DNA of 64,000 bases from Paenibacillus sedimenti (GTDB lineage: Bacteria; Bacillota; Bacilli; Paenibacillales; NBRC-103111): assembly GCF_014534655.1 (NCBI RefSeq), contig NZ_JACVVD010000001.1, positions 558,001-622,000 of the forward strand. Reading direction: 5' to 3'. Position 1 is the stretch's first letter; every line of letters starts with the position of its first letter. Shown here one piece after another: positions 50,199-60,098 of this stretch. Made by a program: the position numbers and the translations under genes. The notes below the pieces were generated by a model, which saw only the letters and a program-made list of their open reading frames with translations, was not told where the DNA came from and did no database searches.

Positions 50199-50245
50199 AA
50201 AAAGCATGGTTCGATCAGCCATTATGCTGGTCGAGCCATGCTTTT
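50199..50245. terminator. Strong bidirectional terminator
   Basis: AAAAGCATGGTTCGATCAGC and GCTGGTCGAGCCATGCTTTT pair along almost their whole length around a CATTAT loop. It directly follows the minus-strand gene ending at 50250 and separates it from the UbiA operon. Confidence 0.92.
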
Positions 50246-50249
50246 ACGA

Positions 50250-50687
50250 TTATCTGGTTCTTTTTTTCAGAACAGTCGGTCTTACTATTCTTGTTGTCAA
50301 TACATTGAGGGAATCACGCACGCCTCTTGCAAAATTTAACGGTCTGTCTACCTTTTCGAAATGGATGTACCACAGATTGGGATTTGTAAACAGCCAGTGG
50401 TTATGCAAAGCCGTTACTATCACTCCATGTCTGCGGAGCCGCGATATAAAAGGATTTATTTCTGCCGTTAAAATAACGGTTTCACCCAGGCATAAGGCTC
50501 TTCCATCGCGGCCGACACTTTCAAAAGAAAAAGCTTGAGGGATCGTCAGAAATGATCTTGAGTTTTTACCTAAGATGGTCGGTCTAATATTGTTTCTGAC
50601 CGAAGAAGCCGTACAAACACCATTAATGATTTGCGGCTGGGCTCTTAGAATTGAAGCAAACTGTTGACAAAGCGGGCTTACTGCCAT
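50250..50687 (-). CDS. DUF1259-like domain protein
   Basis: The 145-residue protein has a C-terminal half that matches the DUF1259/LpqO pattern: LGETVILTAEINPFISRLRR followed by HGVIVTALHNHWLF and IHFEKVDRPLNFARGVRDSL. Full DUF1259 proteins usually contain two such modules plus a signal; this is a single, cytoplasmic-looking module. GGAGGAG with 6-nt spacing supports ATG 50687 over the in-frame extension to 50720. Its function is unknown. Confidence 0.8.
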   Translation of the reverse strand: MAVSPLCQQFASILRAQPQIINGVCTASSVRNNIRPTILGKNSRSFLTIPQAFSFESVGRDGRALCLGETVILTAEINPFISRLRRHGVIVTALHNHWLFTNPNLWYIHFEKVDRPLNFARGVRDSLNVLTTRIVRPTVLKKRTR

Positions 50688-50877
50688 TGAACACTCCTCC
50701 ATATCCATTAATCTATCCACATACTATGGAAGAGAACAATTTTAGGTAAGGGCTTAACATACGGATGATTCGTTTGTTTTTCCAGCAATCGTTATGATTT
50801 TTAAAATAGTTCGGCACACCGGACAAAACAGACTAATACGCTACAATAGCCCAACTCTACAATAAGGAGATCATTTA

Positions 50878-52527
50878 ATGAATAATCTTAAAAAGAACGG
50901 CAGGAAACTCATTTTTGACTATATTGTAATTGGGACGGGTCCAGCCGGTTCCGTGATTGCAAAGATGCTTACGGATGATAAAAAGACTTCCGTTCTTGTC
51001 CTGGAAGCAGGGGAAAATAACGACAGAGATGAGCCGATTAGGGATTCTACATTTGCTCCCGAGCTTGAAGAAAGTTTTTTTCCGCAATACTTCTGGCAAG
51101 GAGAAGGAGTGCCGCAGGAAGAACTTGATGAGCGTACTTTTGAATGGACAACAGGGCGACTCTCAGGAGGCGGTTCTTCGATTAACGGCGAACAGTATGT
51201 ACGGCCTACATCAGTAGTTTTTAGGGAGTGGGAACGGCTTCTAGGACCGCTTTGGTCGCCCGGACGGGCTATTCGCCATTTTAAAAGATTGGAGAAATAT
51301 AACGGCGAGACCAATAACCCCGGTGCACACGGGTTTAAGGGCCGTATCCACATAAGGCAGGCTCCGGTAAATCCTACCGTCATGGCAGAGAAACTAGTTA
51401 CAGCCATCGAACTAGCGACCGGATTCCAAGAGATTCTTGACTATAATGATCCTAAAACGCCCCTTGGTCCCTTTACCCGCTGGCAATTGTATCAGAAGCC
51501 AAACGGTCGCAGGGAAAGCGCCTCAACTGCCTTTCTCTCATCAGATATTATGACCTCAAACGGTCATGGTATAAAAGGACGAAAGTTGAGAGTTCTCTAT
51601 AAATCTACAGTTCTTCGTGTGCTTTTTTCCAATAAACGCGCTGTTGGAGTGGAATTTCTCAAAGAGGGCAAGTGCATACGCGTTTTCGCTCGCAAGATGG
51701 TCATCGTTTCTGCAGGTATTAATAGCACCCAGCTTTTAATGCTGTCCGGAATAGGACCCGCTCAACTTCTTAGAAAAGCAGGAATTCCTGTTCTATTTAA
51801 TAATCCGAATGTGGGTAAACACCTCAGAAATCACACACTTAATTTTGCGGTTTTTACGACCAATCCGAATGATAGAGCATTGCCTTCTGACGATCCAAAT
51901 GCCCTTTACACTGGCGGTGCATTCTTGCCTAATCCGACACCCGGGGCGGATCCGAAACGCCGGGAGGTGCAGCTTGTTGGAATCGGCTCAAACAGTTCAT
52001 TAGCTATCGCTATCATTTTCTTACGCCCCAGAAGCCGCGGGTCCATTAAAATACAGAATAACGATCCAATGAAAATTGTGCTAGCCGACGAGGGATTTCT
52101 TACGATTCCCGGCGATTTGGATACAGTCAAAAACATTTATAAAATTTATATAAGAAATATCGCAGAAGAGCTTGCGCGAATTGACCCTGCATATCGGCTC
52201 ATGTCTCCAACGCCGGAGGTAATCGATGACGACACGCAGCTCGAGGAGTTTATCAAGCAAAATTTTGCACATAATCATCATCAACAAAGTTCACTTCGAA
52301 TGGCCCCTCTACAAAGGGGAGGTGTTGTCGATCGCCGGGGACGGGTTCATGGAGTCAAAAACTTGGTAGTTGCCGATGCTTCCATTTTTCCATTTACCGT
52401 GGACGGTAATACGGCAGCCCCTGCATATCTCGTTGGTTATACAATTGCACGGCAATTACGATTAAGAAATAGATATTTTCGAACTCATAGAAACAAAAGT
52501 AAACGATATGGAGAGTATGAAGAATGA
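50878..52527 (+). CDS. GMC-family FAD-dependent oxidoreductase
   Basis: The 549-residue protein has an N-terminal FAD Rossmann loop (YIVIGTGPAGSVIAKML), a GMC signature region (TTGRLSGGGSSINGEQYVRP) and a C-terminal GMC domain (HNHHQQSSLRMAP with the active-site His, then VADASIFPFTVDGNTAAPAY). The usual HxxGTCRMG reads differently here (HHQQSSLRMAP). It probably oxidises an alcohol or sugar. ATAAGGAG precedes the ATG. The hydroxypyruvate isomerase gene follows 72 bp later. Confidence 0.9.
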   Translation: MNNLKKNGRKLIFDYIVIGTGPAGSVIAKMLTDDKKTSVLVLEAGENNDRDEPIRDSTFAPELEESFFPQYFWQGEGVPQEELDERTFEWTTGRLSGGGSSINGEQYVRPTSVVFREWERLLGPLWSPGRAIRHFKRLEKYNGETNNPGAHGFKGRIHIRQAPVNPTVMAEKLVTAIELATGFQEILDYNDPKTPLGPFTRWQLYQKPNGRRESASTAFLSSDIMTSNGHGIKGRKLRVLYKSTVLRVLFSNKRAVGVEFLKEGKCIRVFARKMVIVSAGINSTQLLMLSGIGPAQLLRKAGIPVLFNNPNVGKHLRNHTLNFAVFTTNPNDRALPSDDPNALYTGGAFLPNPTPGADPKRREVQLVGIGSNSSLAIAIIFLRPRSRGSIKIQNNDPMKIVLADEGFLTIPGDLDTVKNIYKIYIRNIAEELARIDPAYRLMSPTPEVIDDDTQLEEFIKQNFAHNHHQQSSLRMAPLQRGGVVDRRGRVHGVKNLVVADASIFPFTVDGNTAAPAYLVGYTIARQLRLRNRYFRTHRNKSKRYGEYEE

Positions 52528-52599
52528 ACGATAAAGCAATCTATCCGAATTTATGAGAAAATAGATGATGCAGGTAATCGTGCAGAAAGAGGGATGATG

Positions 52600-53358
52600 A
52601 TGAAACTATCCGTTTGTGTAGATGCGCTGTTCCGAAATCAGGATTTTACTGAAAGCGTGAGGAAGATTAAGGCTGCCGGGTGCGATACGATTGAGTTTTG
52701 GACGTGGTGGGATAAGGATCTTGAAGCGGTGGGGCAAGCAGTGAGTGAAAATGGCGTATCGGTTGCGGCAATCTGTACGAGATTCATCAGTTTGGTAGAT
52801 GTTTCGCATCGGGAAGCTTATATGCAAGGACTCAGAGAATCGATTGCAGTCGCTCAGCGGCTGAACTGTCATCAGTTAATTTCTCAAGTAGGTCAGGAAT
52901 TAGAAGGGGTTTCTAGAGAAGAGCAGAAACAGTCGCTGATCGAAGGACTTCGAAACTGTGTTCCAATGCTTGAGCAGGCGGGCATCACGCTGCTTGTTGA
53001 GCCTCTAAATACGCGAGTTGACCACAAGGGCTACTTTTTGGCCTCATCGTCTGAAGCATTTGATATTATCAAGCAGGTTGGAAGCCCGCATGTCCGTGTC
53101 CTCTATGATATTTATCATCAGCAGATTACCGAAGGACATATTATGGCAACGATTAATAATAACATCAAGTGGATCGGCCATTTTCATGCGGCCGGGATCC
53201 CGGGCAGGCGGGAGCTGATTACCGGCGAACTAGCGTACGACCGCATTTTTCAGGCCATTAAAGCGACGGGTTATACCGGAGCCGTAGGTCTCGAATATTT
53301 CCCAGAAAATGATGCTGCTGAAGGAATCATGCAGGCGTTCGACCTTTCGACATCATAA
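52600..53358 (+). CDS. hyi: Hydroxypyruvate isomerase-like TIM-barrel protein
   Basis: The 252-residue AP-endonuclease-2-family sugar isomerase barrel shows LVEPLNTRVDHKGYF and VRVLYDIYHQQITEGHI (metal-binding Glu, Asp, His), IGHFHAAGIPGRRE and VGLEYFPEND, the pattern of Hyi and related ketose isomerases. It may interconvert hydroxypyruvate and tartronate semialdehyde or a related sugar. Three ATGs (52594, 52597, 52600) follow AGAGGG; the last has the best spacing. Confidence 0.88.
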   Translation: MKLSVCVDALFRNQDFTESVRKIKAAGCDTIEFWTWWDKDLEAVGQAVSENGVSVAAICTRFISLVDVSHREAYMQGLRESIAVAQRLNCHQLISQVGQELEGVSREEQKQSLIEGLRNCVPMLEQAGITLLVEPLNTRVDHKGYFLASSSEAFDIIKQVGSPHVRVLYDIYHQQITEGHIMATINNNIKWIGHFHAAGIPGRRELITGELAYDRIFQAIKATGYTGAVGLEYFPENDAAEGIMQAFDLSTS

Positions 53359-53360
53359 AC

Positions 53361-53486
53361 CGAGAGCTTGCGACACCCCTATTTAGCTATACTCCTGGAT
53401 TTGGTTCCAATGAAGTGATTAAGAAAGTCGATCAAATCATCTCGCTTACCTTTCAATCGTCTAAAGACAAAGGGGTGTCATCTTAA
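53361..53486 (+). pseudogene. Probable C-terminal gene remnant, unidentified
   Basis: The frame here reads coherently (RELATPLFSYTPGFGSNEV, then IKKVDQIISLTFQSS, ending KDKGVSS and TAA at 53484-53486). It has no start codon or ribosome site, and a strong terminator follows. This looks like the tail of a deleted gene. A 9-bp perfect inverted repeat GACACCCCT/AGGGGTGTC (53372-53380, 53471-53479) lies inside it. I could not name the family. Confidence 0.4.
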
Positions 53487-53518
53487 TCCCCCCTCAGATT
53501 TATATGGATATGATCGTT

Positions 53519-53548
53519 GAGAAACCTTTATCAGGTTTCTCTTTTTTT
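53519..53548 (+). terminator. Terminator before pckA
   Basis: GAGAAACCT-TTATC-AGGTTTCTC followed by seven T residues. Confidence 0.93.
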
Positions 53549-53558
53549 GATTCAATAA

Positions 53559-53569
53559 TATGTCATATA
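53559..53569 (+). promoter_or_regulatory. CcpN-like operator upstream of pckA
   Basis: TATGTCATATA fits the consensus I recall for the gluconeogenesis repressor CcpN (TRTGHYATAYW) at every position. It lies about 130 bp before pckA, a known CcpN target in B. subtilis. Only one clear copy is visible, whereas known targets have two. Confidence 0.35.
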
Positions 53570-53699
53570 TAAAAGTTTTCAGCGATAAACATTCTTTTTA
53601 TACCCGATTAATGATTTTTTATGTACAATAATCAAAAAATAATGTACACTAAATAACAAATGAAACATACTAATTATGGCGAAAAGGGTGAAACAGGGA

Positions 53700-55268
53700 A
53701 TGAAAGCTAACGTTCAGCATGTTAAAGAAGGAAGCACTCATTATCAATTATCAGTCTCACAATTAGTTGAACTCGCATTGCAGAGAAAAGAAGGCGGGCT
53801 TTCGTCAACTGGAGCTCTCCAAGTATTCACAGGTGCATTTACAGGCCGCTCGCCTAAAGATAAATTTATCGTCAAAGAACCGTCCGTTATGGACAAAGTG
53901 GACTGGGGGGCTGTAAACCAGCCGATCTCGCGTCAGCAGTTTGATCTGCTGTATCAGAAGGCGCAGGACTACATGGCGGATAAGGAACTTTTCATCTTCG
54001 ATGGATTTGCAGGAGCGGATTCTACCTATAGGCTGCCGATTCGTGTCGTGAATGAATATGCGTGGCATAACCTTTTCGTTAAACAACTGTTCATTCGCCC
54101 GACTACCGAAGAGCTACTGAAGCATAAAGCCGAGTTTACCGTCATCGCGCTTCCGGGTTTAAAAGCAGACCCTGCCGTTCATGGTACGAACTCCGAGACG
54201 TTCATTTGCATATCCTTCGAGAAAAAAATCGTTCTGATTGGCGGTACTGAATATGCAGGAGAGATGAAAAAATCAATTTTCAGCGTATTGAATTACTTGC
54301 TGCCAATTCGAGGGGCCCTCCCGATGCACTGCTCGGCAAACGTTGGCGTGGAAGGCGACGTAGCGCTGTTCTTCGGTCTATCGGGCACGGGGAAAACGAC
54401 GCTATCAGCCGACCCGAACCGCCGGTTGATCGGGGATGACGAGCATGGTTGGACGGATTCCGGCGTGTACAATTTTGAAGGCGGCTGCTACGCCAAATGT
54501 GCTTACCTCTCTGAGGAGAAAGAACCGCAGATCTGGCAGGCAATCGGGTATGGCTCGGTCTTGGAAAATGTGGTGCTTGAGCCTGAAACGGCTAAGGCTG
54601 TCTATCATGATACGACGATTACGGAAAACACGCGCGCAGCCTATCCGATCGAAGCGATTTCGGGCGCTATGATACCGGGAACTGCCGGCCATCCAGGCGT
54701 CATCATTTTCTTAACGGCAGATGCTTTCGGGGTGCTGCCGCCGATCTCGAAGCTAACGAAAGAGCAGGCGATGTATCACTTCTTGTCCGGATACACCTCG
54801 AAGCTGGCGGGTACGGAAAGAGGGGTTACGGAGCCGGAGGCGACCTTCTCATCCTGCTTTGGAGCACCGTTTCTTCCACTTGCGCCAACCGTTTATGCAC
54901 AAATGCTTGGCCAGAAAATTGATGAGCATGGCGTGAAGGTGTACCTTGTCAATACCGGGTGGACTGGAGGCCCGGTTGGCGTAGGCAAACGAATTCAATT
55001 AGCATATACTAGAGCGATGGTTACGGCAGCATTAAATGGAACCATAGAACAGGCGAATTTCAAGGCTGATCAGACATTCGGTCTTCAGTGCCCTGATTCT
55101 GTGGCTGGCGTACCGAGCGAAGTTCTGCAGCCCCGGAATACGTGGGAGGATCCGGCAGCATATGAGCGTGCGGCTTGGGATCTGGCCAACCGATTCATTC
55201 GAAATTTCAAGAAATTCACCGGCGTCGATGAACAAATTGTGATGGCAGGACCACGTTTGGAAGATTAG
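53700..55268 (+). CDS. pckA: Phosphoenolpyruvate carboxykinase (ATP)
   Basis: The protein is about 522 residues; it converts oxaloacetate and ATP to PEP, the entry step of gluconeogenesis. The substrate loop [20 protein letters not shown]-loop [13 protein letters not shown], metal site LIGDDEHGW and the C-terminal [15 protein letters not shown] are all present. The frame runs back to ATG 53676, which has no ribosome site; AAGGG 10 nt before ATG 53700 makes that start likelier. Confidence 0.95.
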   Translation: MKANVQHVKEGSTHYQLSVSQLVELALQRKEGGLSSTGALQVFTGAFTGRSPKDKFIVKEPSVMDKVDWGAVNQPISRQQFDLLYQKAQDYMADKELFIFDGFAGADSTYRLPIRVVNEYAWHNLFVKQLFIRPTTEELLKHKAEFTVIALPGLKADPAVHGTNSETFICISFEKKIVLIGGTEYAGEMKKSIFSVLNYLLPIRGALPMHCSANVGVEGDVALFFGLSGTGKTTLSADPNRRLIGDDEHGWTDSGVYNFEGGCYAKCAYLSEEKEPQIWQAIGYGSVLENVVLEPETAKAVYHDTTITENTRAAYPIEAISGAMIPGTAGHPGVIIFLTADAFGVLPPISKLTKEQAMYHFLSGYTSKLAGTERGVTEPEATFSSCFGAPFLPLAPTVYAQMLGQKIDEHGVKVYLVNTGWTGGPVGVGKRIQLAYTRAMVTAALNGTIEQANFKADQTFGLQCPDSVAGVPSEVLQPRNTWEDPAAYERAAWDLANRFIRNFKKFTGVDEQIVMAGPRLED

Positions 55269-55280
55269 CAAGAAAATAAA

Positions 55281-55308
55281 AGCATGCTGCCGCGGCAGCA
55301 TGCTTTTT
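55281..55308. terminator. Terminator after pckA
   Basis: AGCATGCTGCC-GC-GGCAGCATGCT followed by TTTT, a perfect 11-bp stem. Confidence 0.94.
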
Positions 55309-55336
55309 CATATATTCTTTTGCCGCCAATGTCCGC

Positions 55337-55359
55337 TATAATAATTGTAACCGCTATCA
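55337..55359 (+). promoter_or_regulatory. Promoter with overlapping cre site for the binding-protein/YesMN operon
   Basis: TATAAT (55337-55342) is followed at the expected transcription start by TTGTAACCGCTATCA (55345-55359), which meets the cre consensus WTGNAANCGNWNNCW at all fixed positions. The -35 is weak. CcpA bound here would repress the whole sensing operon when preferred sugars are present. Confidence 0.6.
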
Positions 55360-55376
55360 TGGAAGTGAGGGGAACT

Positions 55377-56681
55377 ATGAAGCCATATAGGATTGCATTA
55401 CTAGTATTGTTGCCGATCATCTTTTCAGCATGTCATTCGAAAACGTCGACATTAATGCCTTCGCAGGAGTCCAGAGCAGCCAAGCCGCAAACACTTACTT
55501 GGATTCATCATTTTGAAGAAGAGGGCGCCAGGAAATGGCTGGACACCGGAACGCAGCTGTTCGCGAAGAAGCATCCGGAGTATAGTTTCGGTCTGATGGG
55601 CGTTGACGGCGGTGCCTACATGAATCTGTTACGTGCCCGTGCCATATCTGACAATATGCCGGATATTTATATGCTCGATTCGATCAGCTATGCAAAAGAT
55701 TTAATCCATACGGGGCATGCGATGGACTTAACCGGGCAGCCGTTTCTATCGCAAATCGACGAGAAATATTTGAACGGGGTGAAGACTGAGGATGGAAAAA
55801 TATGGGCACTGCCAATTGATGTCAACGGCGTTGGCGTCATTTATAATAAGGACGCTTTTGCCAAAGCGGGCATCCGCACGGTTCCGTCGACCTGGTCTGC
55901 GTTTCTGGAGACTTGCGATAAGTTAAAAAAGGCGGGCATTATCCCGATCGCTGCCGGCTATAAGGATAGCTGGACTCTTTCTTGGGACATTGCCGGCGAT
56001 CTGATGGCGAAACAGTTCATCAGCGGTCAAAATTGGATTTCCAACGTAGAGACAGGGAAAACCACTTTTGCAGACGACCAAGTTCATTTCAAGGATGTGC
56101 TGAAGCGCTTCGGAGAGCGACTAGCTTATATTAATGACAAGCCCTTCGAAACGGATTGGAATCAGGCTCAGCAAATGCTCGCCGAAGGGAAGGCTGGAAT
56201 GATACTGAACGGAACATGGACCATTGATGGGGTGAAATCCAAAAATCCGGCAAGCAATCTCGGACTTTTTGCTTTTCCGAATTCCGAGAATCCGGAGGAC
56301 GCCAAATTCGGTTTGAAATCAACCGGCGGGATCGTGATTAATCCTAATTCCCCGCATAAAGAAGCGGCGCTTCAAGTGCTCGAGCTATTCGCTTCGCAAG
56401 AAATGGGCAATGTGTTCCAAAAGGACAAGAAGGCGCTATCGGTCATTAAGGGCTTGCCGACCGATTTTGATCCCACTTACATTGAATTGGATCAGCAGTA
56501 CATCAAAACCGAAAGAGTCTATGATTGGTCTCCATATACGAATGATTTTTCAAATCAAGACCTTTTCAGAACTTATATGGATGCGCTTACAAAATTTGTG
56601 ATTGATCGGGACCACAATGTTGACCGGTGTATCCAAGAGCTGGACCAAGCTTTTGACCGGATACGCAAGCGGGCGAAATGA
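55377..56681 (+). CDS. Extracellular sugar-binding lipoprotein (ABC family 1), orphan
   Basis: The 434-residue protein has a lipoprotein signal ending in FSAC (about residue 19), then an SBP_bac_1 domain. It carries the LDSISYAKDLIHTGHAMDLT region, the conserved LPIDVNGVGVIYNKDAFAKAG strand-turn, and AEGKAGMILNGTWTIDGV near residue 285. No permease or ATPase gene accompanies it. It is followed 25 bp later by a YesM kinase and a YesN regulator, so it may sense for the kinase or serve a transporter elsewhere. The frame extends upstream to 55284, but GTGAGGGG and the signal peptide fix ATG 55377. Confidence 0.92.
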   Translation: MKPYRIALLVLLPIIFSACHSKTSTLMPSQESRAAKPQTLTWIHHFEEEGARKWLDTGTQLFAKKHPEYSFGLMGVDGGAYMNLLRARAISDNMPDIYMLDSISYAKDLIHTGHAMDLTGQPFLSQIDEKYLNGVKTEDGKIWALPIDVNGVGVIYNKDAFAKAGIRTVPSTWSAFLETCDKLKKAGIIPIAAGYKDSWTLSWDIAGDLMAKQFISGQNWISNVETGKTTFADDQVHFKDVLKRFGERLAYINDKPFETDWNQAQQMLAEGKAGMILNGTWTIDGVKSKNPASNLGLFAFPNSENPEDAKFGLKSTGGIVINPNSPHKEAALQVLELFASQEMGNVFQKDKKALSVIKGLPTDFDPTYIELDQQYIKTERVYDWSPYTNDFSNQDLFRTYMDALTKFVIDRDHNVDRCIQELDQAFDRIRKRAK

Positions 56682-56706
56682 CAAGTAAGCAAGGAGAGCT
56701 CCCATT

Positions 56707-58503
56707 ATGATGACTAGCCCTTGGAAACTGAGTCGGATCAAAGACTATCGCATTCGGACAAAAATATTGTTATCCAATATGATTATTATTTTATTTATTA
56801 CATTAGCGATCGGTGGAGTCGCCCTGTATGCATCCATTCAATTCATCGAATCCAATACGAAAGACCTCGCCGTACAGGTCATTCATCAAGTTTCAGATAA
56901 CATTGAGAATCGGGCGAAAGAGGTGTTCACTTCATCGGTTTATGTGATGAGCGACAGCGCGATCCGGCAAATCGTCTCGGAGACAGGCGAAGCGGTAACT
57001 AACGAGAATTATCCGGCTTTTCGCAGCCGCATGGAGTATCTGCTTGCTCAATACGGTAATGGCAACCCCTATATGAATTCGATATTCATTCAAACGAAAG
57101 GGGGCAGGGTTTATTGGTGGGAAAACAAAAAAGGGCTCGATTATGCGCTTGACCAGAAAGCGGTTCAAGAGATTACGAATACAGGTTCCGCTTATTTGCG
57201 TGCGCATGGAAACAACAAAGGATGGGCGCCCTCTTTTCGGCAAAGGAAAGAAGTATTTCTCGTTCGGGATTTTGTGGATGTAAGCCAAATTGACCAAAGT
57301 TTGGGTACGATCATCTTCAGTGTCGATGCGGACTATTTCTTATCTTTGAGCACGAATAGTTCCATCATTCAGCCCAATAATATGGCCATTCTCAATCAAA
57401 CAAACGAGCTGTTGGCAGGGGGAGAGACCGAGGAAGCGGATGATCTTATCAACAGTAGCTTAGCCTCCACCTTGCAAGATACTCAATCCTCAACGGCTTT
57501 CGCTCATAATGCCAAGGCGGATGGACATCTGCTTATTCAAGAACGAACGTCAACCCTTGGGTGGCGGGTGCTTTGTTTTATTCCTTTGTCCAATCTGCTT
57601 TCGGATACACGAGTGTTGGTGCTGGTCATTGTCCTTGTCTCCTTGATTGCTATTTTGATTTCAACAGGCATTGCGATACTGCTTTCTAACTCAACTACGC
57701 GCAATATTAAATTACTGGAGCAGACAATGCGCAAAGTGGAGGACGGTAATTTTGACGTTCGCATTGCCCCTCTCGGCCGGGATGAAATCGGCAGCTTATC
57801 TGTGAGATTTAATTTCATGGTCTCTCGTATTAACGATCTGATCAATACGGTTTATAAAGAGCGGATTGCCAAGCAGCAGGCCGAGTTCACGGTCTTGATG
57901 AGCCAAATTAACCCGCATTTTCTTTACAATACTTTGGGAACCGTCAAATGGTATGCCCGCATGCACAATCAGCCTGATATCGATCGTATGTTGACAGCTG
58001 TCATCGATTTGCTGAAGTATTCGGTCCGCCGTGCAGGGGAGTTTCATAGTCTGGAACAGGAAATCAACCATTTGCGAAACTATATCTTTATACAGAAAAT
58101 CGGGTATGGCGAAGCTTTCCAGATGAAATACGAGGTTGACGATTCGGTATTAGCTTGTGAGGTGCCTTATTTTATCCTCCAACCGCTTGTGGAGAATGCT
58201 ATTCTTCATGGAATTGAAATGTCCAAAGGCATCGGGGTCATTAATCTTCAGGCGTGGAAAGAGGAACACCAACTTGTTATCACCGTGGAAGATAACGGGG
58301 TCGGCATGGATGCCGGGCAAATCACCCGTATTCTGAACGGGGAAAACCGTAAACAAGCTATGCCTGGGGTAACCAGCATAGGTATTCGCAATGTGAACGA
58401 AAGGATGCACTTATACTACGGGGAGAGGTATGGTTTAAGCTACGAAAGTGTTCCGGGGCAAGGGACGAAAGCGATTTTGCGTTTGCCATATAAAAGCTCT
58501 TAG
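56707..58503 (+). CDS. YesM-type sensor histidine kinase
   Basis: The 598-residue protein has two membrane spans (about 20-45 and 295-320) that bracket a long extracellular Cache-like sensor. A HAMP linker follows (MRKVEDGNFDVRIAPLGRDE), then the His_kinase box with phospho-acceptor His near 404 (QINPHFLYNTLG) and a HATPase domain (VEDNGVGMD). AAGGAG is 10 nt before the ATG. The cognate regulator starts 11 bp after its stop. Confidence 0.95.
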   Translation: MMTSPWKLSRIKDYRIRTKILLSNMIIILFITLAIGGVALYASIQFIESNTKDLAVQVIHQVSDNIENRAKEVFTSSVYVMSDSAIRQIVSETGEAVTNENYPAFRSRMEYLLAQYGNGNPYMNSIFIQTKGGRVYWWENKKGLDYALDQKAVQEITNTGSAYLRAHGNNKGWAPSFRQRKEVFLVRDFVDVSQIDQSLGTIIFSVDADYFLSLSTNSSIIQPNNMAILNQTNELLAGGETEEADDLINSSLASTLQDTQSSTAFAHNAKADGHLLIQERTSTLGWRVLCFIPLSNLLSDTRVLVLVIVLVSLIAILISTGIAILLSNSTTRNIKLLEQTMRKVEDGNFDVRIAPLGRDEIGSLSVRFNFMVSRINDLINTVYKERIAKQQAEFTVLMSQINPHFLYNTLGTVKWYARMHNQPDIDRMLTAVIDLLKYSVRRAGEFHSLEQEINHLRNYIFIQKIGYGEAFQMKYEVDDSVLACEVPYFILQPLVENAILHGIEMSKGIGVINLQAWKEEHQLVITVEDNGVGMDAGQITRILNGENRKQAMPGVTSIGIRNVNERMHLYYGERYGLSYESVPGQGTKAILRLPYKSS

Positions 58504-58514
58504 GAGGACCGGAT

Positions 58515-60059
58515 ATGCTGAATGCGATGATAGTAGAAGACAACGCCATTTACCGATATGCCATTAAAACCATTATCCGCTGGGAAGATTACGGCTTCCG
58601 GATTGTCAGCGAGGCGCTGAACGGAAGCCATGCGCTGGGCTTGCTTCAGCATCATCATGTGGATTTGATCGTAACCGATATCACGATGCCGGAAATGAAC
58701 GGTATAGACCTCATTCAGAACGTCAAACGCACCGACCCTGCTATTAAAATTGTGGCGTTAAGCTCCTACGATGATTTTCGTTTTGTGAAAGAAGCGTTGA
58801 AGCTCGGCGCGGAGGACTATCTGTTAAAGCATGATCTGGAGCCTGCAGCGATACAGAAGCTTCTCCAGCAGATGAGGGCGCAGATCATGGCCGATCAGGA
58901 ACGGAGGAAAAAAGAAACGATTCTCGCGTCCAGTCTGCTAGAGATGAAATGGATATTAGGCCGAAAGCTGCTTTTTGGCGAGTTGAAGGATTTAAGGGAT
59001 ATGGAAGACCAGGCCGCTGCCATTCATTTTCCTGTTCATGACGGCCCCTGTATGGTATTGTTGGCGGAAGGCAGGCTAACAGCGGATGAGTGCCGGAGTG
59101 ACCTTGCTCTGCCATGTATGATCGTACCCATTACTGAGCGGAAGACGGCTGTGATCTACTCCTTTCCTGATGAGAAGAGCGAACGGAAATGCGCGGAGGA
59201 GGCGCAAGCAGCAGTGTTACAACTGTATGCACGTGTTAAGCAGCGGGACGGTACCTTGACTGTTGGCATCAGCTCCATCGGTTATGGCTTGAAAGATTTG
59301 GCAGCTTTGTACGGACAGGCTCAAGCGGCTTTGCATCATGCTATTTATGAGGGATTGGGTAAAGTGTATACGTATTCAACCATACATCTCTTAGGCAAAT
59401 CTACTGCTGAACGCACGATGAACGCGCAGTCTTTGGAGCCATTAATCACAACGATGAAAAACAGCCATATTACGGATGTGGAAAAACAAATCGAAGTTTT
59501 ATTTCAAAAGTTGGGTGAGTGTAAGCTTGTATTTGCTGAGCTTCGTCAACTGCTGATTGATTTATATGCGCTGATCAAAGCACTAGCTTTGGAAAAAAAC
59601 AAGCTCACCGATCAGATGCAGCAATGGAACGGGGAATTGCTTGAAGCCATCGATACGCTGCAGCCTTTGGTTCGTTTCGAGCAGTTGTTTCTGGAAATGG
59701 TCCGTCAAGTGATGGGGAGTTCCATGGATCGTTCAGCAGTTCGCTGGGAAATTCAATTGGCCATAGCCTATATTCACGATCACTACGCAGAAGATGTAAC
59801 CGTTGCCAAGATGGCCGAAGTGCTGAACTTAAGTACGAACTACTTATCCAATTTGTTTAAAAATGAAACCGGCATGCGCATCATCGAATATATGAACCGT
59901 TTCCGGATTCAAAAGGCCAAGCAATTACTTCGCGGTTCCACCTTAAAAGTGTACGAAGTCGCTGAACGTACCGGCTTCCAGGAGACTTCTTATTTCTGTA
60001 AAGTTTTTAAGGAGCTAGAGGGGAAGACAGTCAAGGATTATAGATCTTCAATGAGATAA
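58515..60059 (+). CDS. YesN/AraC-type response regulator
   Basis: The 514-residue protein has a receiver domain (1-120, Asp near 55 in LIVTDITMPEMNG) and a long middle region (about 150-400). The C-terminal AraC-type helix-turn-helix reads VTVAKMAEVLNLSTNYLSNL and VYEVAERTGFQETSYFCKVF. AGGAGG precedes the ATG. Paired with the upstream kinase, it probably activates a polysaccharide or sugar uptake system, which may be encoded elsewhere. Confidence 0.95.
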   Translation: MLNAMIVEDNAIYRYAIKTIIRWEDYGFRIVSEALNGSHALGLLQHHHVDLIVTDITMPEMNGIDLIQNVKRTDPAIKIVALSSYDDFRFVKEALKLGAEDYLLKHDLEPAAIQKLLQQMRAQIMADQERRKKETILASSLLEMKWILGRKLLFGELKDLRDMEDQAAAIHFPVHDGPCMVLLAEGRLTADECRSDLALPCMIVPITERKTAVIYSFPDEKSERKCAEEAQAAVLQLYARVKQRDGTLTVGISSIGYGLKDLAALYGQAQAALHHAIYEGLGKVYTYSTIHLLGKSTAERTMNAQSLEPLITTMKNSHITDVEKQIEVLFQKLGECKLVFAELRQLLIDLYALIKALALEKNKLTDQMQQWNGELLEAIDTLQPLVRFEQLFLEMVRQVMGSSMDRSAVRWEIQLAIAYIHDHYAEDVTVAKMAEVLNLSTNYLSNLFKNETGMRIIEYMNRFRIQKAKQLLRGSTLKVYEVAERTGFQETSYFCKVFKELEGKTVKDYRSSMR

Positions 60060-60098
60060 ATTATTGGAGCATGGAAACGTGAGCATTGGAGGAATGGT

